Shown here piece after piece: positions 52,152 to 60,414 of a stretch of DNA of 64,000 nucleotides; position 1 is the stretch's first letter, and each line of letters starts with the position of its first letter. The stretch covers positions 1,116,001-1,180,000 of the forward strand of contig NZ_CP034910.1 in assembly GCF_008932245.1 (NCBI RefSeq), written 5' to 3'. Origin of the DNA: Sinorhizobium alkalisoli (GTDB lineage: Bacteria > Pseudomonadota > Alphaproteobacteria > Rhizobiales > Rhizobiaceae). The notes beneath the pieces were generated by a model. The model saw only the letters and a program-made list of their open reading frames with translations, made no database searches and was not told where the DNA came from. The position numbers were made by a program, and so were the translations under genes.

Positions 52152-53933
52152 ATGATTATTGCGAAGCCGACATGGGATGCCGACGTCAAGAAACTCTTCG
52201 TGGCGCCCTTTTGGATTGCACCAGATCGCCGGGCCGATGTGGCGCGGCAGTGGATCGGGTGCATGCGCGGATATCTCATAGATTTGGATGACGTGGCATC
52301 GGTCAGGGAATGGTCGGTGACCATCTACAATCATCTGGCATCTCGCAATATGCCGCTGACCACCGACACGAGCCAGTTCTGGCCGATCGATGCACTGGAA
52401 ACCTTTCGCCTATGGGTCAATCAGGGCTGGCGTGTCAATGAGGGTTCCCCCTTCGATCCCGCAAATCGCATTCCGCCGCCCGATTTGCCGCAACAGGTGA
52501 AACGCGTGCGGCCGGACATACGATCGCTGAGCGCGGGGGAAATCGATGTCTACCGCGCGAAACTCGACGACGTCATGCAGATTGGCGACCCCGACAGCGG
52601 TTCTCCCTGGCAGCGATACGCCTACGTGCACACAAATTGGTGCTTGCACTACCAAGAGGCCTTCGCACTGTGGCACCGTGCCTACTTGCTCTATCTTGAA
52701 GAACTGATCGACCACGCCATCCCCTTTTGGGATTGGATGGCGGAGGATGCCAGCGTCGACGGCAGCCCGGAGGCGGGAATTCCGCAACCATTTCTCGATG
52801 AGACCTACGTCCACCCCGTCACCGGGGAAAAGCGACCCAACCCTCTCCGATATGCGGCGGCCAAGGACGGCAAATCGAAGCTTTGCGCCATAGGAAAGAT
52901 GCGCGGTCCGGATTGTCGTTTCGTCCAGCGCAATCCGCTCTTCTATACGTCCGGCGAAACTGATCGCGAGGAACGAACGAAGCTCTACGCGATGTCGAGG
53001 ATCTTCCAGCAGCAGGTGGTCGACGCCCTCAAATTCGGCACCTTCAGCACACCGCAAGGCTTCCCGGGATACCCATGGGCAAACATTCAGGAGTTCGACC
53101 CGCCACAGCCGGACGATCTCTACCCGTATCGCGAGGTCAATTTCGACGGCCTGTTTGAGCAGCCGCATGACAACTATCACGGCTGGCTCGGTCCTGACAT
53201 GGGGGACAACGCCTATACGGCATTCGACCCGCTGTTTTCTTCTTACCACGCCAACATCGACCGCATGCTGGAAGTCTGGATCCGAAATCACCCGGATGCA
53301 CAGTTCACAACCCAGACGCCCTTACAGCCCTTCCTCGGACCCGGCGCTCGAGAGGTAAGCTTTTCCACTGCCGATCATTGGCGGTACACGTCGCTCGGGC
53401 AAATGGCGCAGGACTCGCGCAGGATCGGATACGACTATGGCGAACCGGTCGCCAGACAGTTTCAAGGCGATACGTCGCTACCGCAGGCACGGAGAACGTC
53501 TGCCTCGGCGTCGATCCTGGAACGCGGGCCGTGGGTTGTGTTCGACGGCGTGCGCTGCACCCATGACAGCTATGTGATCGACGTGTTCATCAATCTTCCC
53601 GAGCCAACACAGCAGGATGCCGCCTGCGGAAACAAGCACTATGTCGGCCGTTTCAGCCGGATCGGCATGGGCATCGCCGATGACAAGGGGAGGTGCATCA
53701 CACGCGGTGTCTCGCGCGTCCTCAACGCCGGACCGTCGATCCGCGCCCTCGAACTTCAACAATCCGACGAACCGCACGTCAGCTTTATCGTCAGCCAGCT
53801 CGACAGCGGCCGGGTACTGACCGCCGAAGAGTACCAGGCGCTTCCCGGCTTCATCCCAAAACTCATCTGGGGCGATCCGCGCCAAACCGTCGTCAGCCGC
53901 ACACGGAACAGCGGCGGCTGCTGCATGCACTGA
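52152..53933 (+). CDS. Tyrosinase-like type-3 copper protein
   Basis: 593 residues without a signal peptide. CuA ligands are probably H160, H166 and H175 (YVHTNWCLHYQEAFALWHRAY, with the invariant H-x8-H and WHRAYL). CuB ligands are H339 and H343 (PHDNYHGWLG) and H366 (SSYHANIDRMLEVW). A 150-residue N-terminal extension and a C-terminal domain of about 200 residues surround the di-copper core. The protein ends SGGCCMH, a possible metal-binding tail. The family oxidises phenols to quinones. It is first in a three-gene operon with an unknown protein and a c-type haem protein. It seems longer than, and different in layout from, the usual rhizobial melanin tyrosinase. Confidence 0.85.
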   Translation: MIIAKPTWDADVKKLFVAPFWIAPDRRADVARQWIGCMRGYLIDLDDVASVREWSVTIYNHLASRNMPLTTDTSQFWPIDALETFRLWVNQGWRVNEGSPFDPANRIPPPDLPQQVKRVRPDIRSLSAGEIDVYRAKLDDVMQIGDPDSGSPWQRYAYVHTNWCLHYQEAFALWHRAYLLYLEELIDHAIPFWDWMAEDASVDGSPEAGIPQPFLDETYVHPVTGEKRPNPLRYAAAKDGKSKLCAIGKMRGPDCRFVQRNPLFYTSGETDREERTKLYAMSRIFQQQVVDALKFGTFSTPQGFPGYPWANIQEFDPPQPDDLYPYREVNFDGLFEQPHDNYHGWLGPDMGDNAYTAFDPLFSSYHANIDRMLEVWIRNHPDAQFTTQTPLQPFLGPGAREVSFSTADHWRYTSLGQMAQDSRRIGYDYGEPVARQFQGDTSLPQARRTSASASILERGPWVVFDGVRCTHDSYVIDVFINLPEPTQQDAACGNKHYVGRFSRIGMGIADDKGRCITRGVSRVLNAGPSIRALELQQSDEPHVSFIVSQLDSGRVLTAEEYQALPGFIPKLIWGDPRQTVVSRTRNSGGCCMH

Positions 53934-53960
53934 TCATCAACCTTTACCAGGAGATCTGAA

Positions 53961-55712
53961 ATGAGCACGCCTTTTTCCCGATTTAGCTCTCCCGCCCACC
54001 AGGCACGTAAGGATTTCGCGGACCTCGACCTGGAGGGATACTTGCCGGCGTTCGACGCCAACTGGAACAACAATGTGGCCGGCTGGACCGAAATGGCCAT
54101 CATCGGCAATCCCTGGTCCAATCTGAATGACGCGCCTCGAGCGGATTACTACAATCCTCTTGTCGAGGGGTTCGGAACCGACGGCGATGCAGTTATCAGT
54201 TGGACTCCCTTTCCGAACCGGTTGATCGCGTTCTTCACGCCACCGGACGCGAAGCAGAACCCTCAGCTCGGCCGGCCCCTGACCATGGACGAGGTGATGA
54301 GCATGGCGGATACCGGCGAAATCACCGTAAACGGCACCGTCTACAAGCTCTACGATCCAGCAGGCAAAGCCCCCATCCTGCAAATTCCGCAGACACGCTG
54401 CCCGCAAATTGACTGGACCGGCCAATACGTCGATTTCTCGCCTTCCGGTCCGCGTGGGTGGCTCGATGAATATTGCGAATGGTCCGTCACCTATGATTCG
54501 ACGGGGACCAAGATGCAGAGTGTGATGTTCACGTGCGAAAACCCCGCCTACTATCTCACCCTTTGGCGCGTCAATCCGAAGGCAGTTCTCGGTCTCTATC
54601 GGATGTATGTCGATCCCGCCGTGGAGCTCGAAGACCTGTATCTGCGCTACCCGGTCGATCAGCCGACCGGCAAGAAGGGTGAGCCGGTCATCGATCCGAC
54701 GACGGGGCGCCCCGCCTATGACGTCACCAATAAGTGGAACTGCGGCACGGTACGGGTTCCGGGCAAGTCGGGCGGCGCGCTTCACCTGACCTCCGGACCG
54801 AACACCCTCAGCGCGGAGATCTATCTCGCGGCTGCCGCAACGATCCAGCGACCTGATGCGAGTAGCCGTGATCCGCAAAGCCTGATCTGCTGCGCGAAAT
54901 ATGGGCAGAACTTCCGCAATTCCGACCCGCACATCGGCTTCGTCGCCAATAGGGCGGCGGGACAAGATCGCATCTCGCTGACCGACCCGGTAGGCCTCTA
55001 TATTCAACAGCCTCAAAATCTGGCGAACTGGAAAGGCCCGAACGGTGTGCCTGTTGGCCAGTATTGGACGAACACTCGCGGTACCCCGGGCACCGGTCCA
55101 AACGGGTCCGATCAGGTTCTCCATGCCGTGTTCGAGATTCCGGAAAGTGCCGGCTTCTCGATCAACGATTGCTACATCGAAATCGGCAGTGAAAAGACCC
55201 CCTTTCAACATATCGGCGTCATTGCCAATCAGATGAAGATTGCCTTGGCCGCGACGCTAATGGCGCCGACAGGGGCGCTTCAGCCTCAAATGAAGTGTGT
55301 CTCAGATCGGGTGAGCGGACTGCAGCCCTGGCCCGTACAGTTGATACCGACTGAACTGTTCTACGGGCTGTCGCCGACCGACTTACCCGCACTGATGAAA
55401 CCGGGAACCGAGCATAGCTTCGTCCTCGTCGTGCAAGGAGCCGACAAGAACACGACGCCTGAGACCGCTCGCGTGGAGTTCTCCAATCCCGGCGTGACCG
55501 CGAAGGTCACCCAGTTTCTACCGGATGCATCGGCAATTCCCGGCCAGACCGACGGCGGCGGCACCCAGGCCTTCATCATGGACGTCGCCATCGCCTCCGG
55601 AACGGCGCCCGGACCGGTCATGCTGCGCGTGCTCAATCCGGCCGAACCCACAAACCCCTCCGATGCCGAGCATCCGTGGGAGAGCGGGCTCGGCATCGTC
55701 CCGAACCCCTGA
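53961..55712 (+). CDS. Unrecognised 583-residue protein of the tyrosinase-like operon
   Basis: No signal peptide and no family that I recognise. It is rich in aromatic residues. Notable segments are FDANWNNNVAGWTEMAIIGN near the N-terminus, YCEWSVTYDSTGTKM followed by FTCENPAYYLTLWRVNPKAV around residues 170-205, LICCAKYGQNF near 310 and a beta-rich C-terminus (SFVLVVQGADKNT...). Eight cysteines are scattered through it. Ribosome site AGGAG precedes the start, 27 bp after the copper-protein stop. It may be a second oxidoreductase or a substrate or partner of the copper protein. Confidence 0.75.
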   Translation: MSTPFSRFSSPAHQARKDFADLDLEGYLPAFDANWNNNVAGWTEMAIIGNPWSNLNDAPRADYYNPLVEGFGTDGDAVISWTPFPNRLIAFFTPPDAKQNPQLGRPLTMDEVMSMADTGEITVNGTVYKLYDPAGKAPILQIPQTRCPQIDWTGQYVDFSPSGPRGWLDEYCEWSVTYDSTGTKMQSVMFTCENPAYYLTLWRVNPKAVLGLYRMYVDPAVELEDLYLRYPVDQPTGKKGEPVIDPTTGRPAYDVTNKWNCGTVRVPGKSGGALHLTSGPNTLSAEIYLAAAATIQRPDASSRDPQSLICCAKYGQNFRNSDPHIGFVANRAAGQDRISLTDPVGLYIQQPQNLANWKGPNGVPVGQYWTNTRGTPGTGPNGSDQVLHAVFEIPESAGFSINDCYIEIGSEKTPFQHIGVIANQMKIALAATLMAPTGALQPQMKCVSDRVSGLQPWPVQLIPTELFYGLSPTDLPALMKPGTEHSFVLVVQGADKNTTPETARVEFSNPGVTAKVTQFLPDASAIPGQTDGGGTQAFIMDVAIASGTAPGPVMLRVLNPAEPTNPSDAEHPWESGLGIVPNP

Positions 55713-55725
55713 AGGCGAAAGAATG

Positions 55726-55749
55726 CCTCCGGGCCAAGCGGCCCGGAGG
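55726..55749 (+). promoter_or_regulatory. Intercistronic hairpin in the tyrosinase-like operon
   Basis: CCTCCGGGCC and GGCCCGGAGG form a perfect 10-bp stem with loop AAGC, 13 bases after the second gene's stop and 26 before the third gene's start. There is no T-run. It could protect the upstream message or attenuate the haem-protein gene. Confidence 0.65.
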
Positions 55750-55775
55750 TACCACGAAAGACAAGGAGGCGTGTC

Positions 55776-57371
55776 ATGACGAATAGACGTTTCAGTGCAG
55801 GAACTTTCGCTGCCTGGATCCTGCCCTCCATGTTGGCGGCGGCATTGTTGCTGGGGGCGCCGACGGTCGAGCCCAGGAGGGCGCTTGCCCAATCCGCAGA
55901 TCAATGCGCCGATCAGCTGATTTTCGATCCGAAAAAGGGGACGTTCTTGACCAGCGACATTCTCTTCCTGCCGACGCAAGAAGGGGCCAATTGTTACGCA
56001 TGGCAGATGTTCGTTGCGATGAACTGGCCGGTCAACCCCGGCTGGCCCGCCGCGCCGGCACTGGCGGGCGAGCCCGACCGCACGGCGAGTGTGGCGGAAT
56101 GGGGAGTCCAGTTCTCGCCGACATCGCCGATCTCCAGCGTTCCCGTATGGGGAAGTTTCAAGGCCGCAGAAGAAATCTTCCTACCCAACGCGGCACCGCC
56201 GAGCGGATGGGGAGTTCAAGAACCGCCACCTGCGGAATGCCGGAGCGACAAAATGATTTTTGGCTATCCGACGGAATCAGTACGCGTCCTCAGCGCGATA
56301 TCCAAGAACGCGGTCAATAGCGCGCACCGCTTCAATCTGTCGAGCGGAACCCGCGACACGGTTTCCCAGGAGATCATGGAGGCGACAGGCGGCTGGCTGA
56401 CGGATCAGAAAGGAGAGCTGGTATTCTTCCAGCGCACCGTGGGAAAGGCCGAGTTCGATTACATCGTTGACAACAACCTCTTCGACGCTGCGGATCAGTT
56501 GCGCGTCGCGACAAATCAGGATGGGCAACATCCGAAAGGTCTTTCGCTGCCGCGCGGCGGCATGCTTAGAACCCCTCCCTCCGATCCACAGCCGCAGGAA
56601 GAGCTCGGTGCATTCGAGATCAAAGCCGCCTGGCGTATCCTTACCGGCGAACCGGCGATGTTCAGTCGTTACATGACGACCGTGGCCTGGCTGAAGCGCC
56701 CGGATACGGGGCGATGCAGTCAGGAGGTCGTCGGCCTTGTCGGCCTTCACATCATTCACAAGACCGACACCTTTCCGGACTTTATCTGGGCGACTTTTGA
56801 GCAGGTCGACAACGTTCCGGGTGGCTCAGGCGCACCGCCAGTAAATGGCTACTCGTTCAACAATCCGGACTGTACCGGGCCCGACTGCACGCCGAACCAG
56901 CCTCGCATCGAGTGTGACGGCAACACGTGCCGGGACCTGTATCCCCGCGATCAGCCGGTTCAAGTGGACCGAGGCCAGAAGACCCCTAATAACCTGGTTG
57001 AGCTGAACAGCAGCGTCCAGCAGAAGATCGCCTCCCTCACCGGCGGGAAGTCCATCTTCCAGTACTATGAGCTGGTGAACGTCCTGTGGGATCAGAGTCC
57101 CAGCAGCGAACCCACTCTGGAACCAGGAGCTGGTGCCACCGTGCCTCTCCGCTATGGCACCTTTCAGTCGGAAGGAAATCTCCCAGTCGCCAACACGACA
57201 CTCGAAACCTACATTCAGAGCCGCTCATGTGATGCCTGCCACGCCAGTGCGACGATCGCCGGCAGTGACACACTGGCATCAGACTTCTCCTTCCTATTCG
57301 ACGACGCTGGCTCGTCGAAGGCTCCGCATCTGGTGGAGCAGGTCAAACAGTTCGCGGAGCAGTCAAAATGA
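55776..57371 (+). CDS. Exported mono-haem c-type protein of the tyrosinase-like operon
   Basis: 531 residues with AAGGAGG upstream. Signal peptide: basic start, hydrophobic segment (WILPSMLAAALLLGAP) and cleavage near ALAQ at about residue 39. The haem c motif CDACH is at 485-489, near the C-terminus, in RSCDACHASATIAGSD. The large N-terminal part has no recognised domain but includes cysteine-containing segments (PDCTGPDCTPNQPRIECDG). Probably periplasmic and able to pass electrons. Third gene of the operon. Confidence 0.78.
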   Translation: MTNRRFSAGTFAAWILPSMLAAALLLGAPTVEPRRALAQSADQCADQLIFDPKKGTFLTSDILFLPTQEGANCYAWQMFVAMNWPVNPGWPAAPALAGEPDRTASVAEWGVQFSPTSPISSVPVWGSFKAAEEIFLPNAAPPSGWGVQEPPPAECRSDKMIFGYPTESVRVLSAISKNAVNSAHRFNLSSGTRDTVSQEIMEATGGWLTDQKGELVFFQRTVGKAEFDYIVDNNLFDAADQLRVATNQDGQHPKGLSLPRGGMLRTPPSDPQPQEELGAFEIKAAWRILTGEPAMFSRYMTTVAWLKRPDTGRCSQEVVGLVGLHIIHKTDTFPDFIWATFEQVDNVPGGSGAPPVNGYSFNNPDCTGPDCTPNQPRIECDGNTCRDLYPRDQPVQVDRGQKTPNNLVELNSSVQQKIASLTGGKSIFQYYELVNVLWDQSPSSEPTLEPGAGATVPLRYGTFQSEGNLPVANTTLETYIQSRSCDACHASATIAGSDTLASDFSFLFDDAGSSKAPHLVEQVKQFAEQSK

Positions 57372-57506
57372 ACAGAATTCCAGTATGTTAACCCTGCCGC
57401 GGCCACCTCTCCGGTATTCGCCGTCGAAGATCGAAGCAGGGGGCGCTATGTCAGGAGAAGGCGGAATATTCGTCCAAGAAAGGTGTTTTCCCGGATCAAG
57501 CTCGCG

Positions 57507-57608
57507 ATGAAAGAACGAATGATATTCCCGTCCGAAAACGCCGCTTTTGGAATTCTCGACGGGCTGATGAGACGGATGCAACTCGCGAGATGTCAGCGGG
57601 CCACTTGA
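57507..57608 (+). pseudogene. Truncated copy of the GXWXG-domain gene 5' end
   Basis: MKERMIFPSENAAFGILDGL then a stop after 33 codons. It parallels MNERLTFPSESAAFAFFDRL of the gene at 50208, and the preceding DNA (TTCCCGGATCAAGCTCGC against TTCCGGATCAAGCCCGCC) also matches. The two copies bracket the Lrp and copper-protein locus as direct repeats. Confidence 0.7.
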
Positions 57609-58039
57609 GCCGGTGATTTCACTTTGATCCCGAACGGGCGAAAATGTTGCAGCTTGGCGGTGATGACCGTCAGGCGGTGAAAGCTGGCGGTTCCCGCAAT
57701 CATGGCATCGGACGCGCCGAGATTGTGACCGGCTGCAATGGCCCTGGCTTCCAATTTGCCGCTTTCCCGTGCAACATCCGCATCTACGGGCAAGATTCTG
57801 TCGCCGTAACCGGCGATCAAGCCCTTCAAGAATAGCTCTATTCCTGCCGCTTTGGCCTTTGAGCCTCTGGCTTCCAGAAGCCGTACGCCCTTTTCAATCT
57901 CGTGGACGGTAATGGCTGACAGGTAGATCGCGCTAACCTGCTCCTGTTCTTCCAGCCAGTCCGTAAATTCGGGGGTGGCCGTGGCCCGAGAAGGGGAGAA
58001 CATGGATATTGCGTTCGTATCGATCAGGTAGCCGGTCAC
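57593..58039 (-). CDS. PIN-domain toxin, VapC/FitB-like
   Basis: 148 residues. The PIN acidic residues are in YLIDTNAISMF, ITVHEIEKGVRLLE, and LGASDAMIAGTA, with LTVITAKLQHF near the end. PIN toxins are ribonucleases. The start overlaps the antitoxin stop (ATGA). The toxin frame looks intact although its antitoxin is frameshifted. Confidence 0.85.
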   Translation of the reverse strand: MTGYLIDTNAISMFSPSRATATPEFTDWLEEQEQVSAIYLSAITVHEIEKGVRLLEARGSKAKAAGIELFLKGLIAGYGDRILPVDADVARESGKLEARAIAAGHNLGASDAMIAGTASFHRLTVITAKLQHFRPFGIKVKSPAQVAR

Positions 58040-58291
58040 AGATCGACCTCACGCGAGGGAGCCGGATTTCGGGCAAACACATCGTCGTCGAGATTGAGGT
58101 CGGCCGGGAAAGATCTCAGATACTGGACCAGGCTAGGGCGTTTACGAAGCGCTTTCTTTGCCGCTTCTGCGGCTCCCACAGAGACGAGCAGCGCGGCCGT
58201 GCCGCGTGATCGTGACAAACTCAGCAGCGGCCGCTTGATCCACGATGTTCGAAAAGCCGGCTTTGGCGTCCTTGAGGCTGATCGTTGACAT
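58036..58291 (-). pseudogene. Phd-like antitoxin, frameshifted
   Basis: From ATG 58291 the frame reads MSTISLKDAKAGFSNIVDQA and AAAEFVTITRHGRAA, the Phd/YefM N-terminus. Near 58195-58205 it must change frame to continue LLVSVGAAEAAKKALRKRPS and a toxin-binding tail ending APSREVDL at 58036, which overlaps the toxin start. Left unshifted, the frame runs to 58142 with unrelated residues. Confidence 0.7.
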
Positions 58292-58417
58292 TCTGGTCTG
58301 CCCTGAAATGGTCATATATGACCTTTTAGGCGCTACGGCCGATGAAACCAAGGTCAGACTGTCAGTCCGCAGAGAGCCTAGTTCCCCGCAAGAGATGATG
58401 CTACTGGTGCGGCCCCA

Positions 58418-59278
58418 ATGATGGCGGGTGAACTGCTCCTCTCCTCGGGTTCAAGCGGAGGGGCCGCACCACGCGCAGCGCGATCCTGTATGAGGCGAAA
58501 ATTGAAGCTCATAGAACAGCATCTCCGGGTCACGGCAGCGCTCATCGTGCGCGAAATGTCGACGCGCTACGGCTCCAAACCCGGCGGCTATCTCTGGGCG
58601 GTGTTCGATCCGGTCGCCCATGTGGCGATGATGACGCTCATCTTCCAGGCCATCGCCCGCATGCCGGCGCTGGGCCTGAGCTTTCCGCTATTCTTCGCGA
58701 GCGGCTATCTGGCCTTCACCTTCTACCAGCGCATGTCCTCCTTCATGGCCGGCACGATGAAGGCCAACAAGGCGCTTTTCTCCTATCCGATCGTCTCGCC
58801 CTTCGACGCGATCGTCTCGCGCTTCATCCTGCAAGTGATGACCGATGCGCTTGTGGCGATGCTCATCCTGTTCCTGATCATCGAGATCGGCGGCGTCAGC
58901 CAGCCGATGAACTATGCCGGCATGATCGAGGCCGCGGGCGCGGCCGCGGTGCTGGGCCTCGGCATCGGAGCGATCAATATCGTGATGTTCGCCCGCTCGG
59001 CGCTCTACGAGCAGATCTTCGGCATCATCAACCGCCCGCTCTTCATGGTCTCCGGCGTCTTCTTTCTGCCGGAAAACCTGCCGGAGCCCTTCCGCAGCGT
59101 GATCCTCTACAATCCGCTGGTCCACATCATCATGTGGTTTCGGAGCGCCGTCTATGCTGAATACCGCGCTGACGGGTTGGACAAGGGCTACGTCCTCGAA
59201 ATCGCGCTCGTCTGCTTCGTGCTCGGGCTCACGCTGCTGACAGCCTCGATGCGGCAGATCCGCGAGGATCGGGTTTAG
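58418..59278 (+). CDS. KpsM-type capsular polysaccharide ABC exporter permease
   Basis: 286 residues (a start at Met 58490 is equally possible). ABC-2 permease with REMSTRYGSKPGGYLWAVFD, six membrane helices, and the C-terminal FFLPENLPEPFRSVILYNPL followed by HIIMWFRS, the KpsM/RkpT pattern. It exports a capsular polysaccharide with a KpsT ATPase not in the window. In Sinorhizobium the homologous region is rkp-3, which makes the K-antigen. Confidence 0.87.
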   Translation: MMAGELLLSSGSSGGAAPRAARSCMRRKLKLIEQHLRVTAALIVREMSTRYGSKPGGYLWAVFDPVAHVAMMTLIFQAIARMPALGLSFPLFFASGYLAFTFYQRMSSFMAGTMKANKALFSYPIVSPFDAIVSRFILQVMTDALVAMLILFLIIEIGGVSQPMNYAGMIEAAGAAAVLGLGIGAINIVMFARSALYEQIFGIINRPLFMVSGVFFLPENLPEPFRSVILYNPLVHIIMWFRSAVYAEYRADGLDKGYVLEIALVCFVLGLTLLTASMRQIREDRV

Positions 59279-59290
59279 TGCGACGGCACG

Positions 59291-60391
59291 TCAGGCCGCC
59301 ATCTGCTCGGCCCGCATTCTGGCGAGAACATCCAGCGCCTCTTCGATCTCGATCGGCCTCTTGGTGACCGGGTCGAGATATTTCGCGTAAAGGAGATAGG
59401 CTGCGGCAAAGACTTCATCGATCGAAAGCGTCCGGTTCCGCCGCGGATTCGGCTGCCGATCGTCCGTCAGCCCCCAGCCGGAATAGAAGGGGCAGCCGAC
59501 CGTCGTCACCTTGATGCCGCGCAGCACCGCCTCGAAGCCGGAAAGCGACGTTATCGTGTAGACGTGATCGATGGTATCGAGCGCATCCGCGAGGCTGATA
59601 TCCTGCGTGAGGATCATTGCGATGTCGCGCACCAGCGCCGGGTCGGACTTCGCCTCCGCCGTACCTTTCAGCACTTCCGGATGCGGCTTGTAGATGATCT
59701 GGGCGTCCGGATTCTCCATGGCGGCGAGCCGAACGAGATCATTGTTCGTCATCTTTCGCGCGCAACCATAGGCGATCGACGCATCGCGCTCCACCTGACC
59801 GATCACGAGCACACGCTTTCGCGTCTTCTCGCCGTAGACGGCGCCAATATCGAGCCGATGCCCGGAATTGTATTTGCTGAGCCGGCTTGCAAGCAATTGC
59901 TCCCGCGCGGCCCGCGCCCGACGCATCAACCCGGGGTCGCCCGCGAAATCATAGGTCCGGAGAATGTCCTCCAGATCGGTCGGGCCGTTGGCGTTGAAAT
60001 ACATGTCCTGCGTGTCGAAGGCGAGCGACAGCGGCGGCACTCGGAGAGCGCCAAGCGCCACCGAGCGGATGAAGCCATCCTCGACATAGTGGAACGGAAT
60101 GCCGTGGCGGGCGCAGAAGGTTTTGATTTCAGTGGGACCGTTATATTGCCAAACCAGCACCTTGGACCGCGGGTCCTGGAGAAGCCGCCGCTTCCAGTAG
60201 AGCTCGAATTCAAATGGCAGGAGACGTGGTCGTGAGAAAATCACATTGGCATCTGAGAACCAGTCACGCATATAGCGCTTCCAGCGGCTGAAGCCGAAGA
60301 GGAACAAGGGATATCCGCGCGCAGCAGGGGAGCGTTTCGATAATGAGTACATTTGAATTTCCCGCATGCAGCCGCTATGGGTCAGCTTCAA
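59291..60391 (-). CDS. KpsC/KpsS-like capsule polysaccharide protein, copy 1
   Basis: 366 residues; the real start may be a Met 8 or 14 residues in. Motifs of the capsule-synthesis family: FHYVEDGFIRSVALG, RVLVIGQVERDAS, IIYKPHPEVLKG, and ITSLSGFEAVLRG with FYSGWGLTDDR. KpsC/KpsS proteins build the poly-Kdo linker of capsules; rhizobial LpsZ/RkpZ relatives influence K-antigen size. It converges on the exporter gene and is divergent from its paralogue. Confidence 0.83.
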   Translation of the reverse strand: MKLTHSGCMREIQMYSLSKRSPAARGYPLFLFGFSRWKRYMRDWFSDANVIFSRPRLLPFEFELYWKRRLLQDPRSKVLVWQYNGPTEIKTFCARHGIPFHYVEDGFIRSVALGALRVPPLSLAFDTQDMYFNANGPTDLEDILRTYDFAGDPGLMRRARAAREQLLASRLSKYNSGHRLDIGAVYGEKTRKRVLVIGQVERDASIAYGCARKMTNNDLVRLAAMENPDAQIIYKPHPEVLKGTAEAKSDPALVRDIAMILTQDISLADALDTIDHVYTITSLSGFEAVLRGIKVTTVGCPFYSGWGLTDDRQPNPRRNRTLSIDEVFAAAYLLYAKYLDPVTKRPIEIEEALDVLARMRAEQMAA

Positions 60392-60414
60392 TCAGCTTGT
60401 TATAGCGCTTCAAG

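Noticed and set aside
53937..55211. 424-codon minus-strand frame opposite the unknown gene of the copper locus
   Set aside because: The plus-strand gene has a proper ribosome site, operon spacing and protein-like composition, while the minus frame is Arg/Ile-Asp-rich without motifs and overlaps its whole length.
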